This document shows, in pieces, positions 20,197-30,205 of a stretch of 64,000 nucleotides of DNA (the first letter of the stretch is position 1; each line of letters opens with the position of its first letter). Below the pieces are notes generated by a model that did no database searches, was not told the origin of the DNA, and was given only the letters and a program-made list of their open reading frames with translations. Source of the DNA: Diplonema japonicum. Taxonomy: Eukaryota; Euglenozoa; Diplonemea; Diplonemida; Diplonemidae. The DNA is taken from contig OZ025737.1 of the NCBI GenBank assembly GCA_964019335.1, positions 186,001 to 250,000 on the forward strand, in the 5' to 3' direction. The translations under genes and the position numbers were made by a program.

Positions 20197-21492
20197 ATGG
20201 ATGAAAGCCTCGAAAACGAGCCCGCCGCTGAAGTTGAAGCGTTCATGTTGGAGTCATTCGAGGGCGGCAGTGATGATAACGACGATATAGGAGAGGAAGA
20301 GGAGGAATACGAGGAAGAAGAGGAAGAGAACAACCCGCAGCCGCAAGACGAGTTCCAACAGCGAAAGATATTCATCCCGGACACATGGCAACCGTCAAAA
20401 AAAATAGGAAGCGTAATCGAAGACTGTATACTGCCCATAAAAACACCTCTGAGCGGGAGGTACAGCGAGGGCGAACAGGAAAGTTTTACATGGGAGGACG
20501 TCTACACAGAAGTAAACAAAATGGACAAGGAGAGAAAGCTGGTGGGTGTCATCGATCTCAATGCACAGCGTTCCTACTATGAGAGGGAAGAGGTCACCTC
20601 CAACGGGTGCGTACACGCGAAGTTCAAAAAGCTTCAGTTCAACAACCACGCTGAAACCCCCAGAATATGTTTTCTGCTGAACTTCATCAGAATCATCGAT
20701 GCTCTGAAGCGGTATTACCCAAATGGTTTGGTAGCGGTCCACTGTATAGACGGCCAGAACCTTACAGGCTACTTCGTCTGTACTTATTTGATCCACAAGG
20801 GGTACACCCCGGAACACGCTCTTGCTACATTCGCCGATTCCCGACCTCCTGGGGTGTATAAGAGAGCCTACATTGATGCGCTTTACTTTGCAGTCTACGG
20901 CCCGGAGGTGAACGCGTCGTTGATTTCATATCCGGAAGAGAATCCTGCTTTCAACGACCCTCATTCAGATCTTGCCATTCAGCGTGAAGGAAAGCGGGAT
21001 CCTGGGAAACATAAAGCTGCATTGAAATGCTATCAAACAGCGAGTGCCAGTGAGTACAAACAACCAGCCCAGTCTGTAATCATGGACTACGGCATAGATG
21101 GAAGCAGTGAAGCCAAATCGAGTAAGAAAGCCTTGCGAGCGAGTCTGATGGCGGAAAACCAGTGTGTGATGAAGCTACGGGCACCACCGCCTGTCAAGAG
21201 AACCCCGTTTCTTAGCAGGAAGCAGATAAAGCGGCAACTAAAGTCAACTCGGGCGCGGGCTGTGAAAGTGTTGGGTGGTAAATCTGGCGGTCCTTTTCCA
21301 CGTGAACCCGCTGTTACCGGTCAAAGTGCTGCTCCCTTTGTGCTCCCGTATGCCCCGAAGGTACCGGTCTCCTTGGGCAGAGTAGCTCCACCTCTCCCGT
21401 TGGTCCCCCCTCGACCCCGCTTCCCTCCTCCCCCCATCGGGGGTTTTAAAGGGCCCGTGTTTCCTCCAGCACCATTTAAAGGATTCAAATAG
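20197..21492 (+). CDS. RNA triphosphatase-like paralogue, catalytic Arg lost (probable pseudophosphatase)
   Basis: 431 residues. An acidic N-terminal tail (Glu-rich, about residues 20-50) precedes a domain clearly related to the upstream gene: VIEDCILPIKTPLSGRY, VIDLNAQRSYYER, VHAKFKKLQ, and SRPPGVYKRAYIDALYFAVYGPE. The P-loop reads VHCIDGQNLTGYFVC. Cys183 is kept but the invariant HCX5R Arg is Leu189, so phosphate binding and catalysis should be lost. A basic, Pro-rich C-terminal extension (about 290-431, ending in PPRPRFPPPPIGGF repeats) may bind SH3-like or RNA partners. I infer a regulatory or RNA-binding role. Confidence 0.85.
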   Translation: MDESLENEPAAEVEAFMLESFEGGSDDNDDIGEEEEEYEEEEEENNPQPQDEFQQRKIFIPDTWQPSKKIGSVIEDCILPIKTPLSGRYSEGEQESFTWEDVYTEVNKMDKERKLVGVIDLNAQRSYYEREEVTSNGCVHAKFKKLQFNNHAETPRICFLLNFIRIIDALKRYYPNGLVAVHCIDGQNLTGYFVCTYLIHKGYTPEHALATFADSRPPGVYKRAYIDALYFAVYGPEVNASLISYPEENPAFNDPHSDLAIQREGKRDPGKHKAALKCYQTASASEYKQPAQSVIMDYGIDGSSEAKSSKKALRASLMAENQCVMKLRAPPPVKRTPFLSRKQIKRQLKSTRARAVKVLGGKSGGPFPREPAVTGQSAAPFVLPYAPKVPVSLGRVAPPLPLVPPRPRFPPPPIGGFKGPVFPPAPFKGFK

Positions 21493-21509
21493 GTTACGAG
21501 TATATTATT

Positions 21510-21548
<39 letters not shown>

Positions 21549-22007
21549 TACGTTGAGATCAGAAACCACTCCTTTGCGTCTGTTTTTCATAGACTTTTTT
21601 TTCTTGTGGAATGTGTCAAAAGTAGAAAAATACCACGAAAAATGAAATACTTTTTTTTTTTGTTCTAAATACAGGACGGGAAAACTTTTTTTAAAAAAAA
21701 AAATAATAAAGGGCGTAAAAATAGTTTTTTAGTTTACTCCCCTCCCAAAAAAAAAGGGAGGGTTTACTAAAGTCTATTAGCTCAGCTTCTTTTTGTTCCG
21801 AAAAGTCAAAAAAAAAAAGAGGAGAAAAAACCGAACGAAGAAAAGAAAAAGAAAGAAAGCCGCAGAGGGGAATTCAGTGTTGAAAGACCGATTTAATATT
21901 TTAAAAAAAAAAGAATTAGCTTTTTTTTTCCTCCCCCCCCCAACGTATTTTTTTCGCAAAAGAAAAGAGGAAAAAAAAGGAAACCAAAAAAAAAAAAAAA
22001 TGAAACA
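21493..22007. other. Low-complexity intergenic spacer
   Basis: Long A run (about 21516-21544), T-rich stretches and Lys-coding A/G-rich sequence up to the next start. No gene or RNA seen. Confidence 0.6.
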
Positions 22008-24160
22008 ATGCCACTTGACGAGAACAAGGCAGCATTAAAAGTACAGAAAACCTGGCGAGGCTGCACGGGGAGGAAAACAGTGAGGAGGAGAATTGTTGGA
22101 AAGGCAAGGCTAGTGTGCAGGGTTGTGAAGCTGCAGAAGACATGGCGGGGTTTCTACGGTAGAAAGACAATCGAAAAACGAAACCAAGCAGCGGCAAAAA
22201 TACAGCTCTCGTGGAAAAAACGACATCACTTAAGGGGCGTGACAGGGGTGCGACACAAAACCAGGAGTCTGAATAGGATTCAAAAATGGTGGCGAAGCAT
22301 TCTCGAAAAAAAGAGAAACAAATCAGCGACACTCCTCCAAAAATCATGGAGAGGCCACAACACCCGTCTTAAAATCGAATCCCAAGTTAAAGCAGCGAAC
22401 AAGATCCAAAGTATGTACCGAACTGCCATCACCGTCTCCACCGCGAACGACAAGTTCAACGAACAATGCTTTAAAGCATCGCTGCAGATTCAAACCGTGT
22501 ACAGAGGTTTCGCAACGCGAAGAAAATTGCTTCTTTTTTCAATGTACGCAATGCTGATCCAAGCATGGTTTCGAAAATATTCCGCAGCACGTAAAAACTT
22601 CTACGCAGCGACCATCCAACACGCTTGGAAATCTCATATATCTGTTAAAACAAAACCAACCGTATCTAATCAACAGATTGCCACTATACAACGGTTTGTC
22701 CGCGGCCATTTGACACGCGTAAGGGTGTATCTTATGCAATCCAACGCAACACTCATTCAAAGAATTGTCAGGGGCTTTCTCAAACGGGGGCGAATGGTGA
22801 ACTGGAAAGCCGCCCGACACAACATAGCAACAAAAGTCGGAGCGTGGTGGAGAGGCTACCAAACCCGCCGTATCCTCTACAAAACAAATCTTTACGCGGA
22901 AAAGATACAAGGCCTTGTCAGAGGCGTCCTTGCACGCAAGCATCATGTCACGCTTGTCCGTAGCAGCATTACAATTCAACACGCCTTCCGGTACCACCTG
23001 TACCGGAAGGATATCCAAGACGATATTGACATGCTTCTGTCATGCAGAGTCCGTCAGATAGCCGCCACGTCCATTCAGAAAAATTACCGGCGTTACCTCA
23101 CCAATCGATCCTTCGCGTTGCGCCTTGAGAATGAGAAGAAACAGCTTGTCGCCGAACATGCAAAAATGGAGGAGCGTGAAAAGGATTCTGCAGCCACCGC
23201 CATCCAAGCACAATGGCGTGGGCATACTGCGAGACGATGGTACGCTGGTGTTTCCATATACAGTACACCATGCGCTTTTCTTCCCATGGACGAGGAGGGC
23301 TTGGACGAAGGGTACGAGTCTCTTTTCTCCTTGCCGTTGTTGAGCCAGCCTATAACCAACACCCCTTCGAGATGGGGCGCGTCGATGGGCCCAAGACCTT
23401 GTATACGATCAGAAAAAGGTCTGTCAACCCAAATCGCACATGCCAAGGTCCAGCTGGCTCAATTGGAACACCACCTTGACATGCACCGCAGGAAAAGAGC
23501 GAGCAAGTACACCATTAAACACAACCGGGCAGCATCACGTGTTTCGTTTCCTTGCTTGGTCCCGTCGGAAGAAATTGTGTCGAGGCTGTCAGTGCAATGG
23601 GACGAAGAAGAGGAACGGGCTGCGTTGGTGACAAAGTTGACGAAGTTCCCGTTGGGCATCAAGCCCGTCAAGAGGAGAGACACGGTGATCGGCATGAAAC
23701 GAGCTGGCGCACCGTTCAAAAAAAACCTGCTACAAGACATCCTAGAGAATAAGAAAACTGTCACTCGCTTGGATCTCGCATCCCGCGGCTTGACAGATAT
23801 CACGGCACACACAGTCGTGAAGGCCCTGCAGGGCAATACGAATGTGAAGGAGCTCGTGTTGGATAATAACCACATCAGCGATGAGACGTGCAAGGCACTG
23901 TCCGCGATGCTCGAGTCGAATCGTGCACTGGAGAGACTTTCAATCAGGTATGTGTAATTGTGTATTTTACATTGATACCTCGTTGTAGGAACAACCAGTT
24001 CATCACGTCTAAGGGCGCCTCGTCGCTACTGGCCACCGTCAGCAACACTCCGAACAGGCTCACATCCCTTAGCGTTGCCGATACTTCTGCGTCGATAGAG
24101 GTCGTTCGGCAGGTTGACCACTATTTCGCCGGACGCTCTTCTGGTCCTCTGGGCTTGTAA
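22008..24160 (+). CDS. Multi-IQ-motif protein with C-terminal leucine-rich repeats
   Basis: Exons 22008-23947 and 23989-24160; the 41 nt intron (GTATGT...TTGTAG) interrupts an Arg codon inside a leucine-rich repeat and splicing restores LSIRNNQF. About 700 residues. About 16 IQ-like motifs fill residues 5-420, of the form [AV]xxIQxxWRGxxxR, e.g. KVQKTWRGCTGRK and TAIQAQWRGHTARR. Each can bind calmodulin or a similar light chain; arrays like this occur in ASPM and in axonemal IQ proteins. After a linker, residues about 590-650 show the leucine-rich motif LDLASRGLTDITAHTVV...LVLDNNHISDETCKAL typical of RNase-inhibitor-like repeats. Probably a cytoskeletal or flagellar scaffold. The ATG follows an A-rich leader. 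Confidence 0.85.
23948..23988 (+). other. 41-nt cis-intron
   Basis: GTATGTGTAATT...CTCGTTGTAG. Without splicing the frame stops at once; with splicing the leucine-rich repeat continues to a stop at 24158-24160. Confidence 0.85.
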
Positions 24161-24362
24161 AACAAGAAATGAATGAAGACAGAAAGAGGGTTTGCTTTCC
24201 AGCCGACTTTTCTCTTTCTTGCTCTTCTACCTGCTGCCCCGTTTTATTCAGTTTCTATCTCCGCAAACCCCTTCCCCTGGTTTTCTGATTTTTTTTTTTG
24301 TTAGTTCTTGTTTTGCGGTAAGTAGAAAGAGGGGAAAAGGGAGAAAAAAAAGGGGGAATACA

Positions 24363-26756
24363 ATGTTGCTGAATCTTGCAGTCGGTGTGATAGGTGCCAC
24401 GGTGTACCTCTCGGAGCCTCCTGCTGCCGTGCCGTTGGAGTTCGAGCTCATGGACAATGTGAACCCTGCTGGGATGCGGATAACTGCGAACAACAACAGC
24501 ATGTTGGTGGACGGCACACCCTGGGTCGGTGCTGCAGGAGAGGTCCATTTTGCACGCCTTCCTGAAGACATGTGGGCCCACGAACTGATGAAGATGAAGG
24601 CGGGTGGGCTGGATGTCGTGGACACCTATCTCTTCTGGATACACCACGAAGAAGTTCAGGGTACCTTCAATTTCACAGGGAGGAGGAACGTCAGAAAATT
24701 CTTATCCATCTGCCAGTCGCTCGACTTGAAAGTAATGATGCGTGTGGGGCCCTGGTGCCACGGAGAGACGAGGAACGGTGGGCACCCCGACTGGCTCGTC
24801 GAAGCCTCCAAAACAGAACACTTCCAGCTCCGTGCTAACAACACCAAATATCTGGAATACTCTAAGATTTGGTACACCGCCGTTGCAGAGCAGACCAAAG
24901 GGATGTACTTCAAAGACGGCGGTCCTGTTGTTTTCGTGCAGAGTGGAAACGAGAACCAAAACACTGCTCTTCTCGAGAGCCTCAGGTCGCTTGCCCTTTC
25001 TGTTGGTATCAGACCGGTCGCCTTCACGGTCACCTCTGTGAACAATCCGCCAAAAGGCTTCCCGTTTCTGCAGTTCGTAGGGGCCTACCCCGACAGGTTC
25101 TGGACCAACAGCATGAAACCCACGCCGTCGACCAGTGGCTACTATTTCACCCCTGCTGGCGTTCATGAGTACCCGCCCCTCAGCGTTGAAATAGGTGGCG
25201 GGATGACAGTGGCTTACAACCATAGAGTGCACATGTACAGCGACGATCTCCCGTCGTGGCACCACTGCTACTTCGGGTCCGGTCTGAACTGGATGGGCTA
25301 CTATATGTACCATGGTGGGAATAACCCCGAGGCGAAATCTGGAGACGCACCTAAGAACGGGTACCAGGAGTCTAGTTTTCAGCCTGCGGGAGCGGCGAAC
25401 CCCATGCCTAGCAAAAGCTATGACTTTTTTGCAGCGGTCGGCGAGTTCGGTCAGATAAGAGAACACTACCACGGGATGAGGCAGCACGGGCTGTTCGGCA
25501 TGGAGTACGGGGAACACTTCGCGAAGACTGGTGTCTCCACGCCTGTGGGGGCCCCTGCAGTGGGGGACACCACGACGCTGAGATGGAACGCAAGGTCGGA
25601 CGGGTACTCTGGATACATCTTTGTGAACAACCACCAGCGCCTGCAGCCCCTTCCTGCGAAGAATGTGTCCGGGTTCACGGTGCACCTTGCAAACGAAGAA
25701 ACACTCAGTTTCCCTACGTTCAACTTCACCGTCGACCCAGGCGTCTGGTTCATCTTCCCTTTCAATCTTGGCGTCCTCAACTACGCAACGGCCAACCTTC
25801 TGTGCCGCACACCAAGCGGCACGAACAACGGCCACGTCTTCACCGCGGTAGAGGGCATCCCTGTTGAGATCTCGCTTAAGAAGCAAATGATCTCAAAGAT
25901 CCTGGTCTCCAGCGGGGTGGTCACCACCACTGCCGATTCGTATATCTTCTCGAGGATCGTCCCTTCGAGGGGGCTGGCTGTCTCGGTGCAGACTACAAAT
26001 GATGGCGTCGTCGACTTCGTAGTCATCCCGACGACGGACGGGGAACGCGTCTGGAAAGGGGTGCTCAATGGAAAGGAATACCTGGTGCTGACTGACCAGA
26101 CCATCCAGACAGCCATGATCAACGGGACGGTGATTGAGGTGGAGACAGAGACCCCAGGAACAGGAGTGGTCTCGTTGTACCCACAGCCGTCCAAGGTCAT
26201 GCTCGAGAACACCGTTTTGGATGGCAAAGCGAACGGTTTCTTCTGGGACTATCAAGTCCCGTTTGCAAGTGTAGTCCTCCCGGAGGTGGTGGTGAAAAAT
26301 ATTCAAAATGCAGGCCCTGCTAGAGAGGTAGGCTTGTCCGGAGCTGGAAAGGCTGAGGAACCCAACGCACAGGACTGGCTTAACGCTGCCCAGTACACGC
26401 TGCAGTTGTCCTCTCGTGTCCCCCAGGGCGTGTTTGTGAGGGTTGCTATTCGTTATGAAGGTGACGCAGCTCGTGTTTCTCTTGGCCAAGAGTTGCTCAC
26501 AGACAACTGGTTCAGCGGCTACACCGGGTCTGGTGAGATGCAGCTCGGCCTATCATACCTTGCAAGCGAACACCCATCGCTCTTAGACACCGCTATGTTG
26601 AGTCTCTCCATTCTCCCGATCAAGGAATCTACTCTGTTGACAAGTGTTTTCCTCCAGAAACAGTACTGGCCCTCCTTCGATTCAACCAAGGTTGCGTTGA
26701 CCCTTAAGGAGGTTGTGCTGCTGGGTACATACAAACAGGCTTTGCTTGTCAACTAA
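24363..26756 (+). CDS. Glycoside hydrolase family 35, beta-galactosidase-like, secreted or lysosomal
   Basis: 797 residues. The N-terminal hydrophobic stretch MLLNLAVGVIGATVYL is a probable signal peptide or anchor. The GH35 barrel is clear: GAAGEVHFARLPEDMW, VDTYLFWIHHEEVQGTFNF, VMMRVGPWCHGETRNGGHPDWL, then QSGNEN with the likely acid/base Glu197, and VEIGGGM with the likely nucleophile Glu276. The family motif around the acid/base is usually QxENEYG, so SGNENQN is a variant. Beta-sandwich regions follow to the end. The family cleaves terminal beta-galactosides. The VEIGGGM form is closer to the bacterial/protist branch than to plant or animal enzymes (from memory). An upstream in-frame extension to 24192 lacks an ATG and is rejected. 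Confidence 0.85.
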   Translation: MLLNLAVGVIGATVYLSEPPAAVPLEFELMDNVNPAGMRITANNNSMLVDGTPWVGAAGEVHFARLPEDMWAHELMKMKAGGLDVVDTYLFWIHHEEVQGTFNFTGRRNVRKFLSICQSLDLKVMMRVGPWCHGETRNGGHPDWLVEASKTEHFQLRANNTKYLEYSKIWYTAVAEQTKGMYFKDGGPVVFVQSGNENQNTALLESLRSLALSVGIRPVAFTVTSVNNPPKGFPFLQFVGAYPDRFWTNSMKPTPSTSGYYFTPAGVHEYPPLSVEIGGGMTVAYNHRVHMYSDDLPSWHHCYFGSGLNWMGYYMYHGGNNPEAKSGDAPKNGYQESSFQPAGAANPMPSKSYDFFAAVGEFGQIREHYHGMRQHGLFGMEYGEHFAKTGVSTPVGAPAVGDTTTLRWNARSDGYSGYIFVNNHQRLQPLPAKNVSGFTVHLANEETLSFPTFNFTVDPGVWFIFPFNLGVLNYATANLLCRTPSGTNNGHVFTAVEGIPVEISLKKQMISKILVSSGVVTTTADSYIFSRIVPSRGLAVSVQTTNDGVVDFVVIPTTDGERVWKGVLNGKEYLVLTDQTIQTAMINGTVIEVETETPGTGVVSLYPQPSKVMLENTVLDGKANGFFWDYQVPFASVVLPEVVVKNIQNAGPAREVGLSGAGKAEEPNAQDWLNAAQYTLQLSSRVPQGVFVRVAIRYEGDAARVSLGQELLTDNWFSGYTGSGEMQLGLSYLASEHPSLLDTAMLSLSILPIKESTLLTSVFLQKQYWPSFDSTKVALTLKEVVLLGTYKQALLVN

Positions 26757-27166
26757 AAGGAAATAAACCGTGTCCTTCACCCCCTTTTTTTTGTTCCCCC
26801 TTTCCTTCTTTTTCTTCTTCTTCTTCGCGTCTACCCTTGCAGAACCTTGCGTCTCTCGAGGTGTTTCACAAATGCCCCCCTCCACCGTGTCGAGTATAAT
26901 CACATATACGCACGATCCAGATAGATGAGGTCTTTTTTGGGCGATTTCTTCTTCTTTTTTTTCTTTCTTCTTCTTTTCGCTTCCCCTTTGCAAACGTACT
27001 CTTCTGTCGGATGGCATAAAGATGGGAAGTGCAGACTCTTTTATAGGAGATTTCCTGCCTTCGTGTTTTTTTTTCTTTTCTTTTTTTTCTTCTTTCCCCC
27101 CGACTCCTGCTTAAAACAACCAACATAGATAAAAGAGCAAAAAACACACCCCCCTCCTTTCTTAAA
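26757..27166. other. Intergenic spacer with pyrimidine tract
   Basis: T/C-rich stretches ending in TTTTCTTCTTTCCCCCCGACTCCTGC and CATAG (AG at 27127-27128), a candidate trans-splice acceptor about 38 bases before the ribosomal protein start. No other gene seen. Confidence 0.6.
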
Positions 27167-27620
27167 ATGGGTAAGTTCCTTAAGACCGGCAAGGTTGTGC
27201 TCCTTCTCCACGGCAGGTTCGCCGGGAAGAAGGCCGTGATTGTGCAGAACAGCGACAACGGCACCAAGGAGAGGAGCTACGGGCACGCGCTTGTGGCTGG
27301 TGTTGACAAGTGCCCCCTGAAGGTATGGGAAAATTTCCTTTTTTTTTTGTGGAACGTTCTTTTTCTTACAGGTGCGCAAGGGCATGAGCAAGAAGAGGAT
27401 GGCCTTCCGCAGCCGTGTTCGTCCCTTCATCAAGGTGGTGAACCACAACCACGTGATGCCCACCAGGTACAACATGGACCTTCCCCAAGACGTCAAGTCC
27501 AAGGTGTCCACCAGCGAACAGTCCAAGAAGGAGGCCTCCAAGAAGCTCGTCCGCACCATGTTCCAGGACCGTTACAAGGCAGGCAAGAACAAGTGGTTCT
27601 TCCAGAGGCTCCGCTTCTAG
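27167..27620 (+). CDS. RPL27: Ribosomal protein L27 (eL27), cytosolic large subunit
   Basis: Exons 27167-27322 and 27372-27620, 134 residues (136 in human). [59 protein letters not shown] and the C-terminal [15 protein letters not shown] are diagnostic of eL27. The 49 nt intron (GTATGG...TTACAG) has phase 0 and removes an in-frame segment of non-family sequence. Codon use is strongly biased to C/G-ending codons, as expected for a highly expressed gene. Confidence 0.97.
27323..27371 (+). other. 49-nt cis-intron in RPL27
   Basis: GTATGG donor, T10 run, TTTTTCTTACAG acceptor. The unspliced frame leaves the eL27 sequence; splicing joins CPLK to VRKG. Confidence 0.95.
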
Positions 27621-27798
27621 GTTGTTTGCTGTGTGCTTCTTTTATCAAGTCATAGTTTTCAACTGAATTAAAAAAAAAAGGTTTTTTTTATTTCATAATT
27701 TCCTCTTTTTTTATTTCTGGCAGGGGAAAAAAAAGAAAAAAAAAAGGGAAAATAAGAAAGGGTTCCATCGAAAAAAATATAACAAAAAAAAAAAAGTT

Positions 27799-30126
27799 AT
27801 GGCAATCGTCAAAGATCTCCTGGCGCTATGCGTTGGGCTTTCGCAAAGGGCCGCATCGGTGATACGGGACGTACAGAAAGAAAGAGAGGCTGGTGTTGAC
27901 TTGAAAGCGGAGTTAAAAGATGCAAGTGACCCAAGAACATACCTTACGTGTGCGGACCAGAGGGCGCAGAAAGTTATTGTAGATGTTCTCAAGGCCACGT
28001 ACCCCACCTTGAAGCTGGTGGGTGAGGAGGACGATGATGAAGGCGCACTTCAAGACTGGAAAGCGCCAGATTTTGCACCCCTTAACCCTAAGGCCTGCGA
28101 CGAGCTGCTCTCTGGCGACGCACTGCAGCAGTACGAGTCCGTGACACTGGACGAGATCACCGTCTTTGTCGACCCCGTGGACGGCACAAGAGAGTTTGTT
28201 CAGGGGCGCCTCGACGCCTGCCAAGTCCTGATCGGCATCGCCCTCAGTGGCCGACCCATCGCAGGCGTCATCACACTCCCCTTCCACAACACCGTGGGCA
28301 CAACACCCACGCCCTATTCCTCTGCCAAAGGGTGCACCATTTTCGGTGTCGTGGGTGTCGGGGTGTCTGGTCTGCCTGAACGCCGCAACAACGACAAGCT
28401 CGTGGTCGCCACATCGGCAGGCTGCACGAACAAAACGCTGGCCGCTGTGAGAGAAGTCATCAACGCTGAGGAGCTGCATGTAGGCGCTTGCGGGAACAAG
28501 GCCTTGCGTGTGCTGCTCGGCGAAACTGATGTTGCATTGTTCAACCTTGCTTCCTCGCTTTGGGACACGTGTGCCACGCAAGCTGTTGTAACTGCGCAGG
28601 GCGGAAAGGTGACCACACTGCACGGCAATGCGATCGAGCACTTAGAGACAGGCACACGAGCGAACAGGTTCGGTGTCATCGTGACATCCTCCAGGTACAC
28701 CCAGTTGTCTGGGATGACTCACGAACAGCTTTGCTCGAAACTCAAGAACCTCCCGCCTGTGGCATCGTTGCTACACGTGCTTGGTGTGTCACAAACAGAG
28801 GAGCAGGCAGTGGACATCATGCGTGACATCACAGGGCACTACTACACTGCTGATGACTTTTCCGAGATGCTGTGCGGCAAGAAGGGCGTTGTCACCTCGT
28901 ACTCCGCACGAGAAGAGGAGGCAGTGAGGTACAAGCAAAGCTACGCCTGCAGGATCCGTTTCGAGAGCGATGGGACAGCGCCTGCCTCGGTCTTCTACAA
29001 GCGGGTCGTGCTGCGAGACATGCCGTATGCCGTGAACAAGGCGCAAAAATTCCCATTCAAGCTGGTGAGGGACGTAGCATCGTGCAAGGTGGAGGCGAAT
29101 TTCTTGGCGTCGGAATGCCCTGTGCTCTACTCCAAGACTTCGGGTGCAAGCATTGCTTTGGCGAAGAAAGTTGACCAAAGGCTGTGCGACCACAGACCGA
29201 TTGATTCCATGTTTGGGTTGATTCTGCAAGACTTCTGCAAGGAAGACGGATGGGGACAGTTTCCAAAGGGGCACGACCTCAGACAGCTCACATCGCAGCT
29301 GAAGTCTTTGGCGTATTTCCATGCTTTCTTTTGGCTGGGGGAGAGACACGATGGGTGCGGGGACGAGCACCACGACGTTAAAGCGAAGCTGCTGGAGAAG
29401 GTGTGGAAGACAGGGACGTATTGGGACATGGCGAAACAGCCGAAGACTCAGTTGGAGAACTTAAAAGGAGCGTGGGAGAAGATACTGGAGAGGTTTGAAG
29501 GAGTGTTCAGGAAGGAGGACATGGACGCGAGCTTGGGTACACGTCTGGCGGCCGTTGCAGAAGCAATCAACACGCTGACACACGGCGTGGACAAAGAGGG
29601 CAACCCTGATGCTGGAGAAAACTTTACGAAGTACAAGACTGTGATCCATGGTGATACAAAGGCTGCGAACTTTTTGTTTAAGGAAACAGGCGAGGATATC
29701 CCTGCCATTGGCGTTATTGACTTCCAGTGGACAGGCGTTGGCCTGCCGGGCACTGACGTCGCGTACTGCATAGCCGCTTCAGCGTCGCCGGATGTTCTGT
29801 TCCCGTTGGACGGCCCTTCTGACCGTCGTCTTGCGGAAATCTACCACGGGTACTTGATGGAAGCTTTCGTGAAGTACAACGTGGCCCCCGCCATAACAGA
29901 CGCAGAGAAACTCTTCCCTCTTATCACCTTCATGAGCCAGTACCAAACAGCCTTGCTTGACTTGGGGAGAACCGTCGTCTGCGACCACTGGAGCACCATG
30001 ACCCCGGAAATTCTCCGTTCGCGTGAAGACAGCTCCACCGCCTTCAACGCTTACAACAAGAACCTCAAGGTGGCTGTGTGGCTCGCATCGCGCCTTAATA
30101 TCTACCTCAATGAGTGGAAAAATTGA
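27799..30126 (+). CDS. 3'(2'),5'-bisphosphate nucleotidase fused to an EcKL/aminoglycoside-phosphotransferase-like kinase
   Basis: 775 residues. Residues 1-300 are a BPNT1-type member of the inositol monophosphatase superfamily with all metal motifs: GEED (from 75), DPVDGT (from 125) and WDTCA (from 255). BPNT1 hydrolyses 3'-phosphoadenosine 5'-phosphate, the by-product of sulfation, and is inhibited by lithium. Residues about 360-775 resemble ecdysteroid-kinase-like/choline-kinase-fold enzymes: VIHGDTKAANFL (Brenner-type HGD with catalytic Asp near 619) and VIDFQWTGVG (DFQ near 641), followed by DVAYCIA. Both active sites look intact. No linker low complexity or frameshift separates them, so this is a real two-enzyme protein. 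The kinase substrate cannot be read from sequence. Confidence 0.88.
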   Translation: MAIVKDLLALCVGLSQRAASVIRDVQKEREAGVDLKAELKDASDPRTYLTCADQRAQKVIVDVLKATYPTLKLVGEEDDDEGALQDWKAPDFAPLNPKACDELLSGDALQQYESVTLDEITVFVDPVDGTREFVQGRLDACQVLIGIALSGRPIAGVITLPFHNTVGTTPTPYSSAKGCTIFGVVGVGVSGLPERRNNDKLVVATSAGCTNKTLAAVREVINAEELHVGACGNKALRVLLGETDVALFNLASSLWDTCATQAVVTAQGGKVTTLHGNAIEHLETGTRANRFGVIVTSSRYTQLSGMTHEQLCSKLKNLPPVASLLHVLGVSQTEEQAVDIMRDITGHYYTADDFSEMLCGKKGVVTSYSAREEEAVRYKQSYACRIRFESDGTAPASVFYKRVVLRDMPYAVNKAQKFPFKLVRDVASCKVEANFLASECPVLYSKTSGASIALAKKVDQRLCDHRPIDSMFGLILQDFCKEDGWGQFPKGHDLRQLTSQLKSLAYFHAFFWLGERHDGCGDEHHDVKAKLLEKVWKTGTYWDMAKQPKTQLENLKGAWEKILERFEGVFRKEDMDASLGTRLAAVAEAINTLTHGVDKEGNPDAGENFTKYKTVIHGDTKAANFLFKETGEDIPAIGVIDFQWTGVGLPGTDVAYCIAASASPDVLFPLDGPSDRRLAEIYHGYLMEAFVKYNVAPAITDAEKLFPLITFMSQYQTALLDLGRTVVCDHWSTMTPEILRSREDSSTAFNAYNKNLKVAVWLASRLNIYLNEWKN

Positions 30127-30190
30127 GTGAAGGAGAATAAGTGCGTGAGACACCCTCTGTTTTATTATTTTTTCGTTGTGCCTTTGATAC

Positions 30191-30200
30191 ATCTTCACAG
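30191..30200 (+). promoter_or_regulatory. Predicted trans-splice acceptor
   Basis: ATCTTCACAG ends five bases before the ATG at 30206; the previous gene stops at 30126, leaving an 79 bp intergenic gap. The upstream TTTTATTATTTTTTCGTTGTGCC is pyrimidine-rich. Confidence 0.65.
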
Positions 30201-30205
30201 ACAAC

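Noticed and set aside
24702-25886. 394-codon minus-strand frame
   Set aside because: Antisense of the GH35 gene, which has clear catalytic motifs on +.
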